The notes beneath the pieces are model-generated. The model was not told the origin of the DNA. It ran no database searches and was given only the letters and a program-made list of their open reading frames with translations. A stretch of DNA of 64,000 nucleotides from Ideonella sp. A 288 (GTDB lineage: Bacteria > Pseudomonadota > Gammaproteobacteria > Burkholderiales > Burkholderiaceae_C): the NCBI RefSeq assembly GCF_002198735.1, contig NZ_MWLO01000123.1, positions 25,622 through 89,621 on the forward strand, written 5' to 3'. Shown here in pieces: positions 50,908-60,111 of this stretch (position 1 is its first letter; every line of letters begins with the position of its first letter). A program made the position numbers and the translations under genes.

Positions 50908-52272
50908 TCAGAACGCGACGACGACCGAGGTGCCGAGCACGTTGTTGCTCTTGCGGTACTCGCCCGTGCGCACGTCCAGGAACACCGGCAGGTTGGCGCG
51001 GTCCATCCGGTACTCGGCCTTGAAGGTGGTGTTGAGGTTGAACAGGTAGCTCAGGCCCAGCGACAGCGCCATGCGGTTGGCGCCTTTCTCGGGATCGCCC
51101 GCGGGGTCGGGACCGATGCCGTTGCGGTCGTCGGCCGAGGTGTAGCCGAGCAGGCCGCCGCCGTTCTTGCTGTTGTTGAGGTAGTCGAAGCGGCCCACCA
51201 CCTCCCAGCGCGGGATGAATTTGTAGGCCAGCAGCGTGGACAGGCCGTACCAGCTGGCGTCGCGCAGGCTGCCGTCGGCCGCCGGCGTGATCGATGCCTG
51301 GCGCTGGCGGCCATAGCTGAGCTGGCCTTGCCAGGTGAGGTCGCCGCGGATGAAGTAGGCGTCGGCCTCGAACAGGTCGACGCGCGAATCGCGCTGCGCC
51401 ACCGGGTTGCCCTCTTCGTCGACCATGTTCTCGCTGAAGTTGGCCGCCTTGCCATGCACACCAGCGAAGCCGAAGCCCTGGTACTCACCCTTGGAATAGT
51501 CCACACGGTAAGCGAACGCCGGCGCACGCTCGTTGCTGTTGCGCTTGCTGGTGTTCATGTTGTTCAGGGCCCACTTGATGAGCCATTTGCCGCGCGTGTA
51601 CTCCATGCCGGCGCCGGTGTAGAGCGTGGGCAGCGTGAAGTCGTAGAGCAGGTTGTGGGTGATCAGCTTGTTCAGTGTGGCCTGCTGGTACTCGTAGCCC
51701 GACCAGTCGGGGATCTGGCCGGCGATGAAGCGCGTCTGCAGGCTGCCCAGCGGCACCGACACGGAGGCCTCCTGCACGATGGAGTTCTCGCCGATCACCG
51801 AGCCCGTGCCACGGTTGGGCACCAGCGTCAGGCGCCACTTGGTGCCGCCTTCCATTTCTTTCTGGAAGTCGAAGAACACGCCGCCGAAGTACGAGTTGTC
51901 GTAGTTGTAGCCGTCGGAGGCCACCGGGTTCAGGAACTGGAAGCCGGCGCGGCGCTGGCGCTGATTCCACAGGTAGGTGGGGTCCATGAAGCCGCTGATC
52001 TTCAGCATCTTCAGGCCCTGGCTGTCGAGGGCGTCCTCGACGGCTTCGGTCTTGATGCCGACGCGGTTGAGCTCGCGCACCTGGTCGGGCGTCATGCCCC
52101 ACTGAGGCGCGCCGCCGGCCGCACTGCCCTGTGCATTGAGCTTGCCCTCGAGCTCGGCCACCTTGGCCTTGAGCGCCTGCAACTCCTTCAGGATGTCGGC
52201 ATTGCTCTGGGCCGACGCCGGCAGCGCCGCCGCCAGGGCCACGGCGAGCGCGGTGAGTTTCAGGATGTGCAT
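50908..52272 (-). CDS. DUF3138 outer-membrane beta-barrel protein (candidate polyamine porin)
   Basis: 454 residues. Signal peptide MHILKLTALAVALAAALPASA, then a short coiled coil (ADILKELQALKAKVAELEGKL) as in trimeric porins, then many alternating beta strands ending in an aromatic C-terminal phenylalanine (VLGTSVVVAF), the usual outer-membrane insertion signal. It matches DUF3138 in Burkholderiales. Located between potI and puuC, so it may let polyamines through the outer membrane; that role is inference from position. Confidence 0.85.
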   Translation of the reverse strand: MHILKLTALAVALAAALPASAQSNADILKELQALKAKVAELEGKLNAQGSAAGGAPQWGMTPDQVRELNRVGIKTEAVEDALDSQGLKMLKISGFMDPTYLWNQRQRRAGFQFLNPVASDGYNYDNSYFGGVFFDFQKEMEGGTKWRLTLVPNRGTGSVIGENSIVQEASVSVPLGSLQTRFIAGQIPDWSGYEYQQATLNKLITHNLLYDFTLPTLYTGAGMEYTRGKWLIKWALNNMNTSKRNSNERAPAFAYRVDYSKGEYQGFGFAGVHGKAANFSENMVDEEGNPVAQRDSRVDLFEADAYFIRGDLTWQGQLSYGRQRQASITPAADGSLRDASWYGLSTLLAYKFIPRWEVVGRFDYLNNSKNGGGLLGYTSADDRNGIGPDPAGDPEKGANRMALSLGLSYLFNLNTTFKAEYRMDRANLPVFLDVRTGEYRKSNNVLGTSVVVAF

Positions 52273-52319
52273 GGGTGGGCTCCTCTTCCAGGGGGTTGGT
52301 TGTATCGTCTACCGCGCCG

Positions 52320-53159
52320 TCAACTGCGGCCAGCGGCGGAAAGCTCGAGTTGGCGCTGACGCTCGGCGCGGGCGATCCACCAGCTGGCGGCCACCACGCC
52401 CAATGCGACGATGACCACGATGATGGTGGCCACGGCATTGACGCTGGGGTTCAGGCCCAGCCGGGCGCGCGAGAAGATCACCAGCGGCATGGTCGTGGAG
52501 CCCGGGCCCGACAGGAAGGCCGACAGCACCACGTCGTCGAGCGAGAGGGTGAAGGTGAGCAGCCAGGCCGACATCAGCGACTGGGTGATCATCGGCAGCG
52601 TGACCAGCGTGAACACCTGCCAGGGCCGGGCGCCCAGGTCCATCGCCGCTTCTTCGAGCTGCGGATTCAGGTCTTTCAGGCGCGCCTGGATCACCACCGT
52701 GGCGTAGGCCATGCCCAGCAGCAGGTGGCCGATCCAGATCGTGAGCATGCCGCGTTCGGGGAAGCCGATGGCGCGCTGCACCGACACCAGCATCAGCAGC
52801 AGCGACAGGCCCACCACGACCTCGGGCATCACCAGCGGCGCGTTGACCATGCCCGAGAACACCGTGCGACCGGTGAATCGCTTGTACTTGACCAGCGCGA
52901 AGGCCGCCAGCGTGCCCATCACCACCGAGCCGCAGGCGGTGAGGAAGGCGATCTTCAGGCTCAGCCACAGGCCGCTGACCATCTCGCGGTCGTCGGCCAG
53001 CGCGGCATACCACTTGAGGGTGAAGCCGCGCCACACATTGGGCACCTGCGAGTCGTTGAACGAGTACAGCACCAGCGCGACGATGGGCAGGTACAGGAAG
53101 GCATAGCCGGCCGACAGCCAGCCCTTGCCGAACCACTGGTTGATGGTGGACGCCTTCAT
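52320..53159 (-). CDS. potI: Putrescine/spermidine ABC transporter permease PotI-like
   Basis: 279 residues, six membrane helices (GYAFLYLPIVALVLYSFND first). The EAA loop that contacts the ATPase is EEAAMDLGARPWQVFTLVTLP. ATG 53159 overlaps the potH stop (ATGA). Together with potF-potG-potH forms a complete PotFGHI-type importer. Confidence 0.94.
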   Translation of the reverse strand: MKASTINQWFGKGWLSAGYAFLYLPIVALVLYSFNDSQVPNVWRGFTLKWYAALADDREMVSGLWLSLKIAFLTACGSVVMGTLAAFALVKYKRFTGRTVFSGMVNAPLVMPEVVVGLSLLLMLVSVQRAIGFPERGMLTIWIGHLLLGMAYATVVIQARLKDLNPQLEEAAMDLGARPWQVFTLVTLPMITQSLMSAWLLTFTLSLDDVVLSAFLSGPGSTTMPLVIFSRARLGLNPSVNAVATIIVVIVALGVVAASWWIARAERQRQLELSAAGRS

Positions 53160-54097
53160 CGCGACCCCTCCACCGCCTCGGCCTGGTACTTGTTGAACAC
53201 CGCCAGCGGCACGATGATCAGCAGGATCATCACCACCGCCACGCTGGACGCCATGGGCCAGTCGTTGTTGCTGAAGAACTCGTCCCACAGCACGCGGCCG
53301 ATCATCAGCGTCTCGGGGCCGCCCAGCAGTTCGGGGATGACGAACTCGCCGACGCAGGGGATGAACACCAGCATCGAGCCGGCGATGATGCCGGCCTTGG
53401 ACAAGGGCACGGTCACCTTCCAGAATGCCGTCCAGGGCGTGGCACCCAGGTCGGCGGCGGCCTCGAGCAGGCGCAGGTCCATCTTCGACAGGTTGCCGAA
53501 CAGAGGCAGGATCATGAACGGCAGGTAGGTGTAGGTCATGCCCAGCACCAGCGAGAACGGCGTGTGCATCAGCTTGCCCGGCGCGGTGATCAGGCCCAGC
53601 GCGGCCAGCACCTGGTCGAGGCCGCTGCCGATGATCAGGTCGGCCACCCAGCCGTTCTCGGACAGCAGGCCCTTCCAGGCATAGACGCGCAGCAGGAACG
53701 AGGTCCAGAACGGCAGCATCACCAGCATCAGCAGCGCCGGCTGCACGGTGGCCGAGGCACGGGCCATGAAGTAGGCGAACGGGTAGCCGATGAACAGGCA
53801 CAGCACCGTGGTGGCCAGGGCGTAGCGCAGGCTCGCCAGGTAGGTCTTGATGTAGAGCGCGTCCTCCGTCATGAAGACGTAGTTGGACAGCTTGACGGTG
53901 AGCTGCAGCAGGCCTTCCTTGTAGGTGACGAGATCCTTGAAGACCACGGTCTCCATCTCGCTGATGCTGATCTTGGCCAGGATCAGGAAGGGCAGCAGGA
54001 AGAACAGCAGCAGCCAGCCATACGGAATGCCGATGACCACCGCACGGCCGGTCGGGCGCAGGCGCTTCAGCAGGGCAGGGACGGAGGGCAGGGCCAT
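53156..54097 (-). CDS. potH: Putrescine/spermidine ABC transporter permease PotH-like
   Basis: 313 residues, six membrane helices (IGIPYGWLLLFFLLPFLILAKIS first), EAA loop LEAAADLGATPWTAFWKVTVP. ATG 54097 is chosen on homology (MALPSVPALLKRL), eight bases after the potG stop region. Second membrane subunit of the polyamine importer. Confidence 0.94.
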   Translation of the reverse strand: MALPSVPALLKRLRPTGRAVVIGIPYGWLLLFFLLPFLILAKISISEMETVVFKDLVTYKEGLLQLTVKLSNYVFMTEDALYIKTYLASLRYALATTVLCLFIGYPFAYFMARASATVQPALLMLVMLPFWTSFLLRVYAWKGLLSENGWVADLIIGSGLDQVLAALGLITAPGKLMHTPFSLVLGMTYTYLPFMILPLFGNLSKMDLRLLEAAADLGATPWTAFWKVTVPLSKAGIIAGSMLVFIPCVGEFVIPELLGGPETLMIGRVLWDEFFSNNDWPMASSVAVVMILLIIVPLAVFNKYQAEAVEGSR

Positions 54098-54104
54098 GAA
54101 CCGC

Positions 54105-55214
54105 CTACTGCGTGAGGACCACATGCGCCGAGCGCGACCAATGCGCCCACACCGCATCGCCCCAGGTCAGCTCGTCGTCCTTGTGGCGCGAGGTGTTGGC
54201 CTGGCTCACCTTGAGGCGCGCGCCGCTGGCGAGTTGCAGGTGATAGACGGTGAAGCTGCCGAAGTACGACATCTCCTTGATCGTGCCGGGCGCGCTGTTG
54301 TACTCGTCGGCAGGCTTGTGCCGCGAAACGTGGATCTTTTCGGGCCGCAGCGCCACCGTCACGGCCATGCCCGGCGTGCCGGTGATGCCATGGCCCACGT
54401 AGTGCTTGCAGTCCGCCGAGGCGATCACCACGTGGTCGGCCTCGTCCTCCTCGACAGTGCCGTCCATGAGGTTGACGTTGCCGATGAAGTCGGCCACGAA
54501 GCGCGAGGCCGGCGTCTCGTAGATGTCGGCCGGTGCGCCCACCTGCAGGAAGCGGCCCTCGCTCATCACCGCGATGCGCGAGGCCATGGTCATGGCCTCT
54601 TCCTGGTCGTGGGTGACCATCACGCAGGTCACGCCCACCTGCTCGATGATGTTGACCAGCTCGATCTGCGTTTCCTCGCGCAGCTTCTTGTCGAGCGCGC
54701 CCAGCGGCTCGTCGAGCAGCAGCACCTGCGGCTGCTTGGCCAGGCTGCGCGCCAGCGCCACCCGCTGCTGCTGGCCGCCCGACAGCTGATGGGGCTTGCG
54801 CTTGGCGTACTTGCCCAGTTGCACCAGCTTGAGCATGGCCTCCACCCGCTCGGCCACGCGGTCCTTCGGCAGCCCGTCGCGGCGCAGTCCGAAGGCGATG
54901 TTGTCCCACACGCTGAGGTGCGGGAAGAGCGCATAGCTCTGGAACATCATGTTCATCGGCCGCTCGTAGGGCGGCAGACCGGCGAGGTCCTGCCCGTTCA
55001 GCACGATGCGGCCCGACGTGGGCGTCTCGAAGCCGGCCAACATGCGCAGGAGCGTGCTCTTGCCGCAGCCCGACGAACCGAGCAGCGCGAAGATCTCGCC
55101 CTTGGCGATGTCGAGCGAGACGTTGTTGACGGCCTTGTAGCCGGCGAAGTCCTTCACCACGCCCTGGATCTGCAGGAACGCGGCGTCCTTTCCGCGGGGG
55201 TCGCCGGCCGCCAT
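54105..55214 (-). CDS. potG: Polyamine ABC transporter ATP-binding protein PotG-like
   Basis: 369 residues. Walker A GSSGCGKST, Q-loop FQSYALFPHLSV, signature LSGGQQQRVALARS, Walker B VLLLDEPLGALD and H-loop THDQEEAM; a C-terminal TOBE domain (ALRPEKIHVSRHKPADEYN) regulates activity. Follows potF by four bases. Confidence 0.96.
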   Translation of the reverse strand: MAAGDPRGKDAAFLQIQGVVKDFAGYKAVNNVSLDIAKGEIFALLGSSGCGKSTLLRMLAGFETPTSGRIVLNGQDLAGLPPYERPMNMMFQSYALFPHLSVWDNIAFGLRRDGLPKDRVAERVEAMLKLVQLGKYAKRKPHQLSGGQQQRVALARSLAKQPQVLLLDEPLGALDKKLREETQIELVNIIEQVGVTCVMVTHDQEEAMTMASRIAVMSEGRFLQVGAPADIYETPASRFVADFIGNVNLMDGTVEEDEADHVVIASADCKHYVGHGITGTPGMAVTVALRPEKIHVSRHKPADEYNSAPGTIKEMSYFGSFTVYHLQLASGARLKVSQANTSRHKDDELTWGDAVWAHWSRSAHVVLTQ

Positions 55215-55218
55215 CGCC

Positions 55219-56337
55219 TTACAGCCCGGTCTTGAAGGCGGTGTAGGTGCGGGTCATCAGCCGCCGCAGGTCGTTGTTCAGCGAGTCGGGCGGCACCATG
55301 CGCGCCAGGTCGGTGGGCGACAGGAAGACGGTGGGGTTGTTGGCCACCTCGGGCTTGATGTGCTTGCGCGACTCGGGCACCGGGTTGGCGTAGAAGACCT
55401 TGTTGGTCAGGCTGCCGGCCACTTCGGGGCGCAGCATGTAGTTGATGAACTTGTGGGCGTTGCCGGGGTGGGCCGCGTCGGCCGGGATCACCATCACGTC
55501 GAAGAACAGAACGCCGCCGGTCTTGGGGATCAGCGCCTGGATGTTCTGTCCGGTCTTGCCGTCGATGGCCCGTTGGCGGGCGATGTTGATGTCACCGGAC
55601 CAGCCGAAGGCCAGGCAGATCGAGCCATTGGCCATGTCGTTGATGTAGCCGGACGAGCTGAACAGCGTCACGTGCGGGCGGATCGACTTCAGCACCTGGG
55701 CCGCGGCCGTGTAGTCGGTGGGCACCTTGCTGAACGGCGGCTTGCCCAGGTAATGCAGCACCGACGGCACCACCTCGGTGGCCGAATCGAGCATCGACAC
55801 GCCGCAGCCCTTGAGCTTGCTGATGTACTCGGGCTTGAAGACCAGGTCCCAGACGTTGTCGGGCATGGGCGTGGAGCCCAGCGCGGCCTTGACCTTGTCG
55901 ACGTTGATGCCCACGGTGTCGAAGCCCCACAGCCAGTTCACCATGTACTGGTTGCCCGGGTCCATGCGCGCCAGTTGCGCCTGCACGGCCGGGTCGAGGT
56001 TCTTGAAGTTCGGGATCTTGGACTTGTCGATCTTGGCCAGCAGGCCACCGTCGATCTGCAGCTTGGCCCAGTTGGACGAGGGCACGACGATGTCGTAGCC
56101 CGTCTTGCCGGCCACCAGCTTGGCGTGGACGATCTCGTTGTTGTCGAAGTTGTCGTACCGGACCTTGATGCCGGTTTCCTTCTCGAAATTGCGGATCGTG
56201 TCTTCGGCGATGTAGTCCGACCAGTTGTAGATGTTGAGGACCTTGTCCTCCTCCTGGGCCACGGCCGACTGCCAGCCCAGGGCCGAGGCGGCGGCCAGGC
56301 ACAGCACAGCAAGCGAGCGACGGGACGACAGCTTCAT
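55219..56337 (-). CDS. potF: Polyamine ABC transporter periplasmic binding protein PotF-like
   Basis: 372 residues. Signal peptide MKLSSRRSLAVLCLAAASALGW to about residue 27 (SAVA cleavage), then VLNIYNWSDYIAEDT, whose Trp, Ser and Asp line the putrescine site, and FGWSGDINIARQRA, ANPVPESRKHI. Specificity (putrescine versus spermidine) cannot be read directly; the catabolic genes suggest putrescine. Confidence 0.94.
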   Translation of the reverse strand: MKLSSRRSLAVLCLAAASALGWQSAVAQEEDKVLNIYNWSDYIAEDTIRNFEKETGIKVRYDNFDNNEIVHAKLVAGKTGYDIVVPSSNWAKLQIDGGLLAKIDKSKIPNFKNLDPAVQAQLARMDPGNQYMVNWLWGFDTVGINVDKVKAALGSTPMPDNVWDLVFKPEYISKLKGCGVSMLDSATEVVPSVLHYLGKPPFSKVPTDYTAAAQVLKSIRPHVTLFSSSGYINDMANGSICLAFGWSGDINIARQRAIDGKTGQNIQALIPKTGGVLFFDVMVIPADAAHPGNAHKFINYMLRPEVAGSLTNKVFYANPVPESRKHIKPEVANNPTVFLSPTDLARMVPPDSLNNDLRRLMTRTYTAFKTGL

Positions 56338-56445
56338 GAATCAACCTCCGGAAGGGTGTGATCGGGTGTGGTGGGTTTGGGGTGAGTCTACGCAGCGCGC
56401 CGGCACGGGTTCATCCGGGGATGCCTGGGGGCACGAGCCCACCGC

Positions 56446-57849
56446 TCAGGCCAGCCAGCCTTCGCGTTGGGCATCGGCCAGCGTGAGGTCGAGGCAGCGC
56501 CGGATCAAGGCCATCATCTCGTCGATCTGGGCGCGGGTGATGACCAGCGGCGGGGCGATGATCATGCGACTGCCCACGGCACGCATGACCAGGCCGTTGG
56601 CGAAGCAGTGGCCGCGGCACACCATGCCGATGCCCACGGCGGGGTCGAACGGGGTCCATCGGGCCTTGTCCTTCACGAGCAGCAGCGCGCCCATCAGCCC
56701 GCAGGTCTCGGCATCGCCGACGAGCGGGTGGTCACGCAGTGTTTCGTAGGCCTTCGCAAGATACGGGCCCACGTCGTCGTGCACATGCTCCACCAGCCGC
56801 TGCTCGCGGATCAGCTTGATGTTGGCCAAGGCCACCGCGCAGGCCACGGGGTGGCCGGAGTAGGTGTAGCCATGCTCGAACTCGCCGCCTTGCTCGATCA
56901 GCACCTTGGCGATGCGGTCGCCGACCATCACCCCGCCCAGCGGCACATAGCCGCTGGTGACGCCCTTGGCGAAGGTCATCAGGTCAGGCCTGAAGCCGAA
57001 GCGCTCGCAGCCGAACCAGTGGCCCGTGCGGCCGAAACCGCAGATCACCTCGTCGCTGACCAGCAGGATGCCGTACTGGTCGCAGATGCGCTGGATCTCA
57101 GGCCAGTAGGTGTCGGGCGGGATGATCACGCCGCCGGCGCCCTGCACCGGCTCGCCGATGAAGGCGGCCACCTTGTCGGCACCGATCTCGAGGATCTTGG
57201 CCTCCAGCCAGCCGGCGGCCACCTTGCCGAACTCGTCGCGGCTCATGCTGCGGCCGTGCTCGGCCCAGTACGGTTGCTCGATGTGCACGATGTTGGGGAT
57301 CGGCAACCCACCTTGGGCATGCATGCCGCTCATGCCCCCCAGCGAGGCGCCGGCCATCGTGGAGCCGTGGTAGGCGTTGTGGCGGCTGATGATCACCTGC
57401 CGGTCGGGCTGGCCCAGCACGTCCCAGTAGCGGCGCACCATGCGCACCACGGTGTCGTTGCCTTCGGAGCCCGAGCCGGAGAAGAACACGTGCTTGAACT
57501 GCGGCGGCGTCACTTCGGACAGCAACTCGGCCAGCTCGATGGCCGGCGGCGTGGCGGTCTGGAAGAAGGCGTTGTAGAAGGGCAGTTCCATCATCTGCTT
57601 CGCCGCGGCGTCGACCAGCGCGCGCTGGCCGTAGCCCACGTTGACGCACCACAGGCCCGACATCGCGTCGAGCAGCTTGTGGCCGTCGCTGTCCCAGAGG
57701 TAGATGCCCTCGGCGCGGGTGATGATGCGCGAGCCCTTCCTGGCCAGCGACTGGAAGTCGGTGAAGGGGTGCAGGAAGTGCGCCGAGTCGGCGGCCTGCC
57801 AGGACTGTGTGCTGCGGACGGGCGACGTAGGTTGGAGAACGGCGTTCAT
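56446..57849 (-). CDS. Putrescine--pyruvate aminotransferase (SpuC-like, class III)
   Basis: 467 residues. PLP-binding lysine in LMTFAKGVTSGYVPLGG and the FSGSGSEGNDTVVRMVRRYW and VSDEVICGFGRTGHWFG blocks identify the omega-aminotransferase family; similarity is to SpuC enzymes that convert putrescine to 4-aminobutanal. Provides a second, transaminase route next to the glutamylation route. Confidence 0.9.
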   Translation of the reverse strand: MNAVLQPTSPVRSTQSWQAADSAHFLHPFTDFQSLARKGSRIITRAEGIYLWDSDGHKLLDAMSGLWCVNVGYGQRALVDAAAKQMMELPFYNAFFQTATPPAIELAELLSEVTPPQFKHVFFSGSGSEGNDTVVRMVRRYWDVLGQPDRQVIISRHNAYHGSTMAGASLGGMSGMHAQGGLPIPNIVHIEQPYWAEHGRSMSRDEFGKVAAGWLEAKILEIGADKVAAFIGEPVQGAGGVIIPPDTYWPEIQRICDQYGILLVSDEVICGFGRTGHWFGCERFGFRPDLMTFAKGVTSGYVPLGGVMVGDRIAKVLIEQGGEFEHGYTYSGHPVACAVALANIKLIREQRLVEHVHDDVGPYLAKAYETLRDHPLVGDAETCGLMGALLLVKDKARWTPFDPAVGIGMVCRGHCFANGLVMRAVGSRMIIAPPLVITRAQIDEMMALIRRCLDLTLADAQREGWLA

Positions 57850-57880
57850 GGGTGGTTTCCTCGGGTCTCGGTCGGCAGGA

Positions 57881-59248
57881 TCAGACGTGGAGCAGCAGGT
57901 GTTCGCGCTCCCAGGGGGAGATCACCTTCATGAACTCGGCGTACTCGATTTCCTTGACCTCGGTGTAGACGGTGATGAAGTCGGCGCCCAGCACGTCGTG
58001 CAGGTCCTTCTCGTCGCGCAGCAACTGCAGCGCTTCGCCCAGGCTGCGCGGCAGCTGGTGGTCGCCCAGGTAGGCGTCGCCCTTGCACTCGGCGCTCGGC
58101 TCGATCTGCTTCTGCATGCCGAGGTAGCCGCAGGCCAGCGTGGCGGCCAGCGCCACGTAGGGGTTGGCGTCGGCACCGATCACCCGGTTCTCGATGCGCC
58201 GGGCGGCGGGCGAGGCCACGGGCGAGCGGATGCCCACGGTGCGGTTGTCGGTGCCCCACTGGATGTTGATCGGCGCGGCAGTGAAGCGGGCCAGCCGGCG
58301 GTAGCTGTTGACGTAAGGCGCGAACAGCGCCATCGCCGCGGGGATGTAACGCTGCAGCCCGCCGATGTACCAGAAGAACTCCTTGCTGGGCGAGCCATCC
58401 GCGTTGCTGAAGATGTTGCCGCCGTCGCTCTCGCGCACCACGCTCTGGTGCACGTGCATCGCGCTGCCCGGTTCGCCGGCGATCGGCTTGGCCATGAAGG
58501 TGGCGAACATGTCGTGGCGCAGCGCGGCCTCGCGCACCGTGCGCTTGAACAGGAACACCTCGTCGGCCAGGCCCAACGGGTGGTCGTGGAAGAAGTTGAT
58601 CTCCATCTGGCCGGCACCGATCTCGTGGATCAGCGTGTCGACGTTGAGCTTCATCTTCTCGCAGTAGTCGTACACGTCCTCGAACAGCGGGTCGAACTCG
58701 TTGACCGCGTCGATGGAGTAGGCCTGGCGCGAGGTTTCGGCGCGGCCGCTGCGGCCGATGGGCGGCTTGAGCGGGATGTCGGGGTCGGTGTTGCGCGCCA
58801 CCAGGTAGAACTCGAGCTCGGGGGCCACCACCGGCTTCCAGCCTTTGGCCGCGTACAGGTCGCACACGCCGCGCAGCACCGATCGCGGGGCAAAGCTGAT
58901 GAGCTTGCCCTCGGCGTCGTAGCAGTCGTGGATGACCTGCGCCGTGGGGTCGGTGGCCCAGGGCACGATGCGCACGGTGGACGCATCGGGGCGCAGGTGC
59001 ATGTCGCGGTCGGTGGGGCCGATCACGTCGTAGTACGGGCCGGCCTCGGGGAACTCACCGGTCACGCCCATGCCGACGATGGCCTCGGGCAGCCGCATGC
59101 CACGGTCTTCAGTGAACTTCTCGCGCGGCAGGATCTTGCCGCGGGCCACGCCGGTGAGGTCGGGCACGAGGCACTCGATCTCGGTCACGCGATGTTCATT
59201 GAGCCAGCGTTCGAGCTCGCTGAAATTGAAGGGGTCTCGGTTCACCAT
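57881..59248 (-). CDS. puuA: Gamma-glutamylputrescine synthetase (PuuA-like, GS family)
   Basis: 455 residues. ATP-dependent joining of glutamate to putrescine, first step of the Puu pathway. Motifs VPDLTGVARGKILPREKF, APELEFYLVARN, EIGAGQMEINF, PGSAMHVHQSVV and NSYRRL. Lies 32 bases after the SpuC-like gene start and shares the island with PuuB, PuuC and PuuD homologues, supporting the assignment over plain glutamine synthetase. Confidence 0.92.
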   Translation of the reverse strand: MVNRDPFNFSELERWLNEHRVTEIECLVPDLTGVARGKILPREKFTEDRGMRLPEAIVGMGVTGEFPEAGPYYDVIGPTDRDMHLRPDASTVRIVPWATDPTAQVIHDCYDAEGKLISFAPRSVLRGVCDLYAAKGWKPVVAPELEFYLVARNTDPDIPLKPPIGRSGRAETSRQAYSIDAVNEFDPLFEDVYDYCEKMKLNVDTLIHEIGAGQMEINFFHDHPLGLADEVFLFKRTVREAALRHDMFATFMAKPIAGEPGSAMHVHQSVVRESDGGNIFSNADGSPSKEFFWYIGGLQRYIPAAMALFAPYVNSYRRLARFTAAPINIQWGTDNRTVGIRSPVASPAARRIENRVIGADANPYVALAATLACGYLGMQKQIEPSAECKGDAYLGDHQLPRSLGEALQLLRDEKDLHDVLGADFITVYTEVKEIEYAEFMKVISPWEREHLLLHV

Positions 59249-59340
59249 GGGTCACCTGTGGGTTCGCATCGATCGGGTGGCGGCTCTCGTGGAGGCCACC
59301 GGGGAAGAAGGGCGCCGGTGGGCGCCTTGCGCTAGGACAG

Positions 59341-60111
59341 CTAGGGAATCGCGGTTCGATGGCGGTCGCGCCAGGACCGGCAGGCGGCACCGAAGGCCTG
59401 CAGCATCTGCATCGACACCGGGTTGCCGGCGGCCTGCCATTCGGGGTGCCATTGCACGCAGAGGTTGAAGCCCTTGGCCTCGGCCACCGAGAACGCTTCG
59501 ACCAGGCCATCGGGGGCCCGCGCTTCGACGCGCAGGCCGGGGGCCAGGCGGTTCACGGCCTGGCCGTGCACCGAGTTGACGGCGAAGCGTCGGGCCTCGA
59601 CCACCTCGGACAGCAGGCCACCCGGCACCACGTCCACATCGTGCGAGGGGCCGTACTGCACGGCGGCCGGTTCACCGGCGGGCGCGCGGTGGTCGCGATA
59701 GCGGCCGACGTCCTGCACGGCCTGGTGCAGCGAACCACCGAGCGCCACGTTCACCTCCTGCGTGCCGCGGCAGATGGCGAACAGCGGCAGCCCGCGCGCC
59801 AGCACCTTGGGGATCAGCGGCAGCGTCCAGGCGTCGCGATCGGTGTCCAGCGGCAGGGCGCTGTCGTGCACCGCCTCCTCGAAGTGGCTCGGGTGCACGT
59901 TGGACGGTGAACCGGTGAGCAGCACGCCGTCGGCGAGGTCGAGCAGGGCGTCCAGTTCCTCGGGCTGCGCGAAGGGCACCACCAGTGGCAGGGCGCCGGC
60001 CAGGCGCACCGCGTCGATGTACTTCTTGCCGACGATGTGGAAGGGGTGGTCGCCCAGTTGACGGTTGCAGGCCGGCACGAGCAACACGGGTTTGCGTGCG
60101 AGGGAGCTCAT
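59341..60111 (-). CDS. puuD: Gamma-glutamyl-gamma-aminobutyrate hydrolase PuuD-like
   Basis: 256 residues, class I glutamine amidotransferase fold. Releases GABA and glutamate from gamma-glutamyl-GABA. Nucleophile cysteine in PLFAICRGTQEVNVALGG and catalytic His in CVQWHPEW. Its start overlaps the end of the puuB homologue by four bases (60108-60111). Confidence 0.92.
   Translation of the reverse strand: MSSLARKPVLLVPACNRQLGDHPFHIVGKKYIDAVRLAGALPLVVPFAQPEELDALLDLADGVLLTGSPSNVHPSHFEEAVHDSALPLDTDRDAWTLPLIPKVLARGLPLFAICRGTQEVNVALGGSLHQAVQDVGRYRDHRAPAGEPAAVQYGPSHDVDVVPGGLLSEVVEARRFAVNSVHGQAVNRLAPGLRVEARAPDGLVEAFSVAEAKGFNLCVQWHPEWQAAGNPVSMQMLQAFGAACRSWRDRHRTAIP

Noticed and set aside
47833..52359. 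1508-residue open frame on the plus strand
   Set aside because: Runs opposite the GlnT-like, puuC and DUF3138 genes; composition is that of a GC-frame shadow, with no domain.
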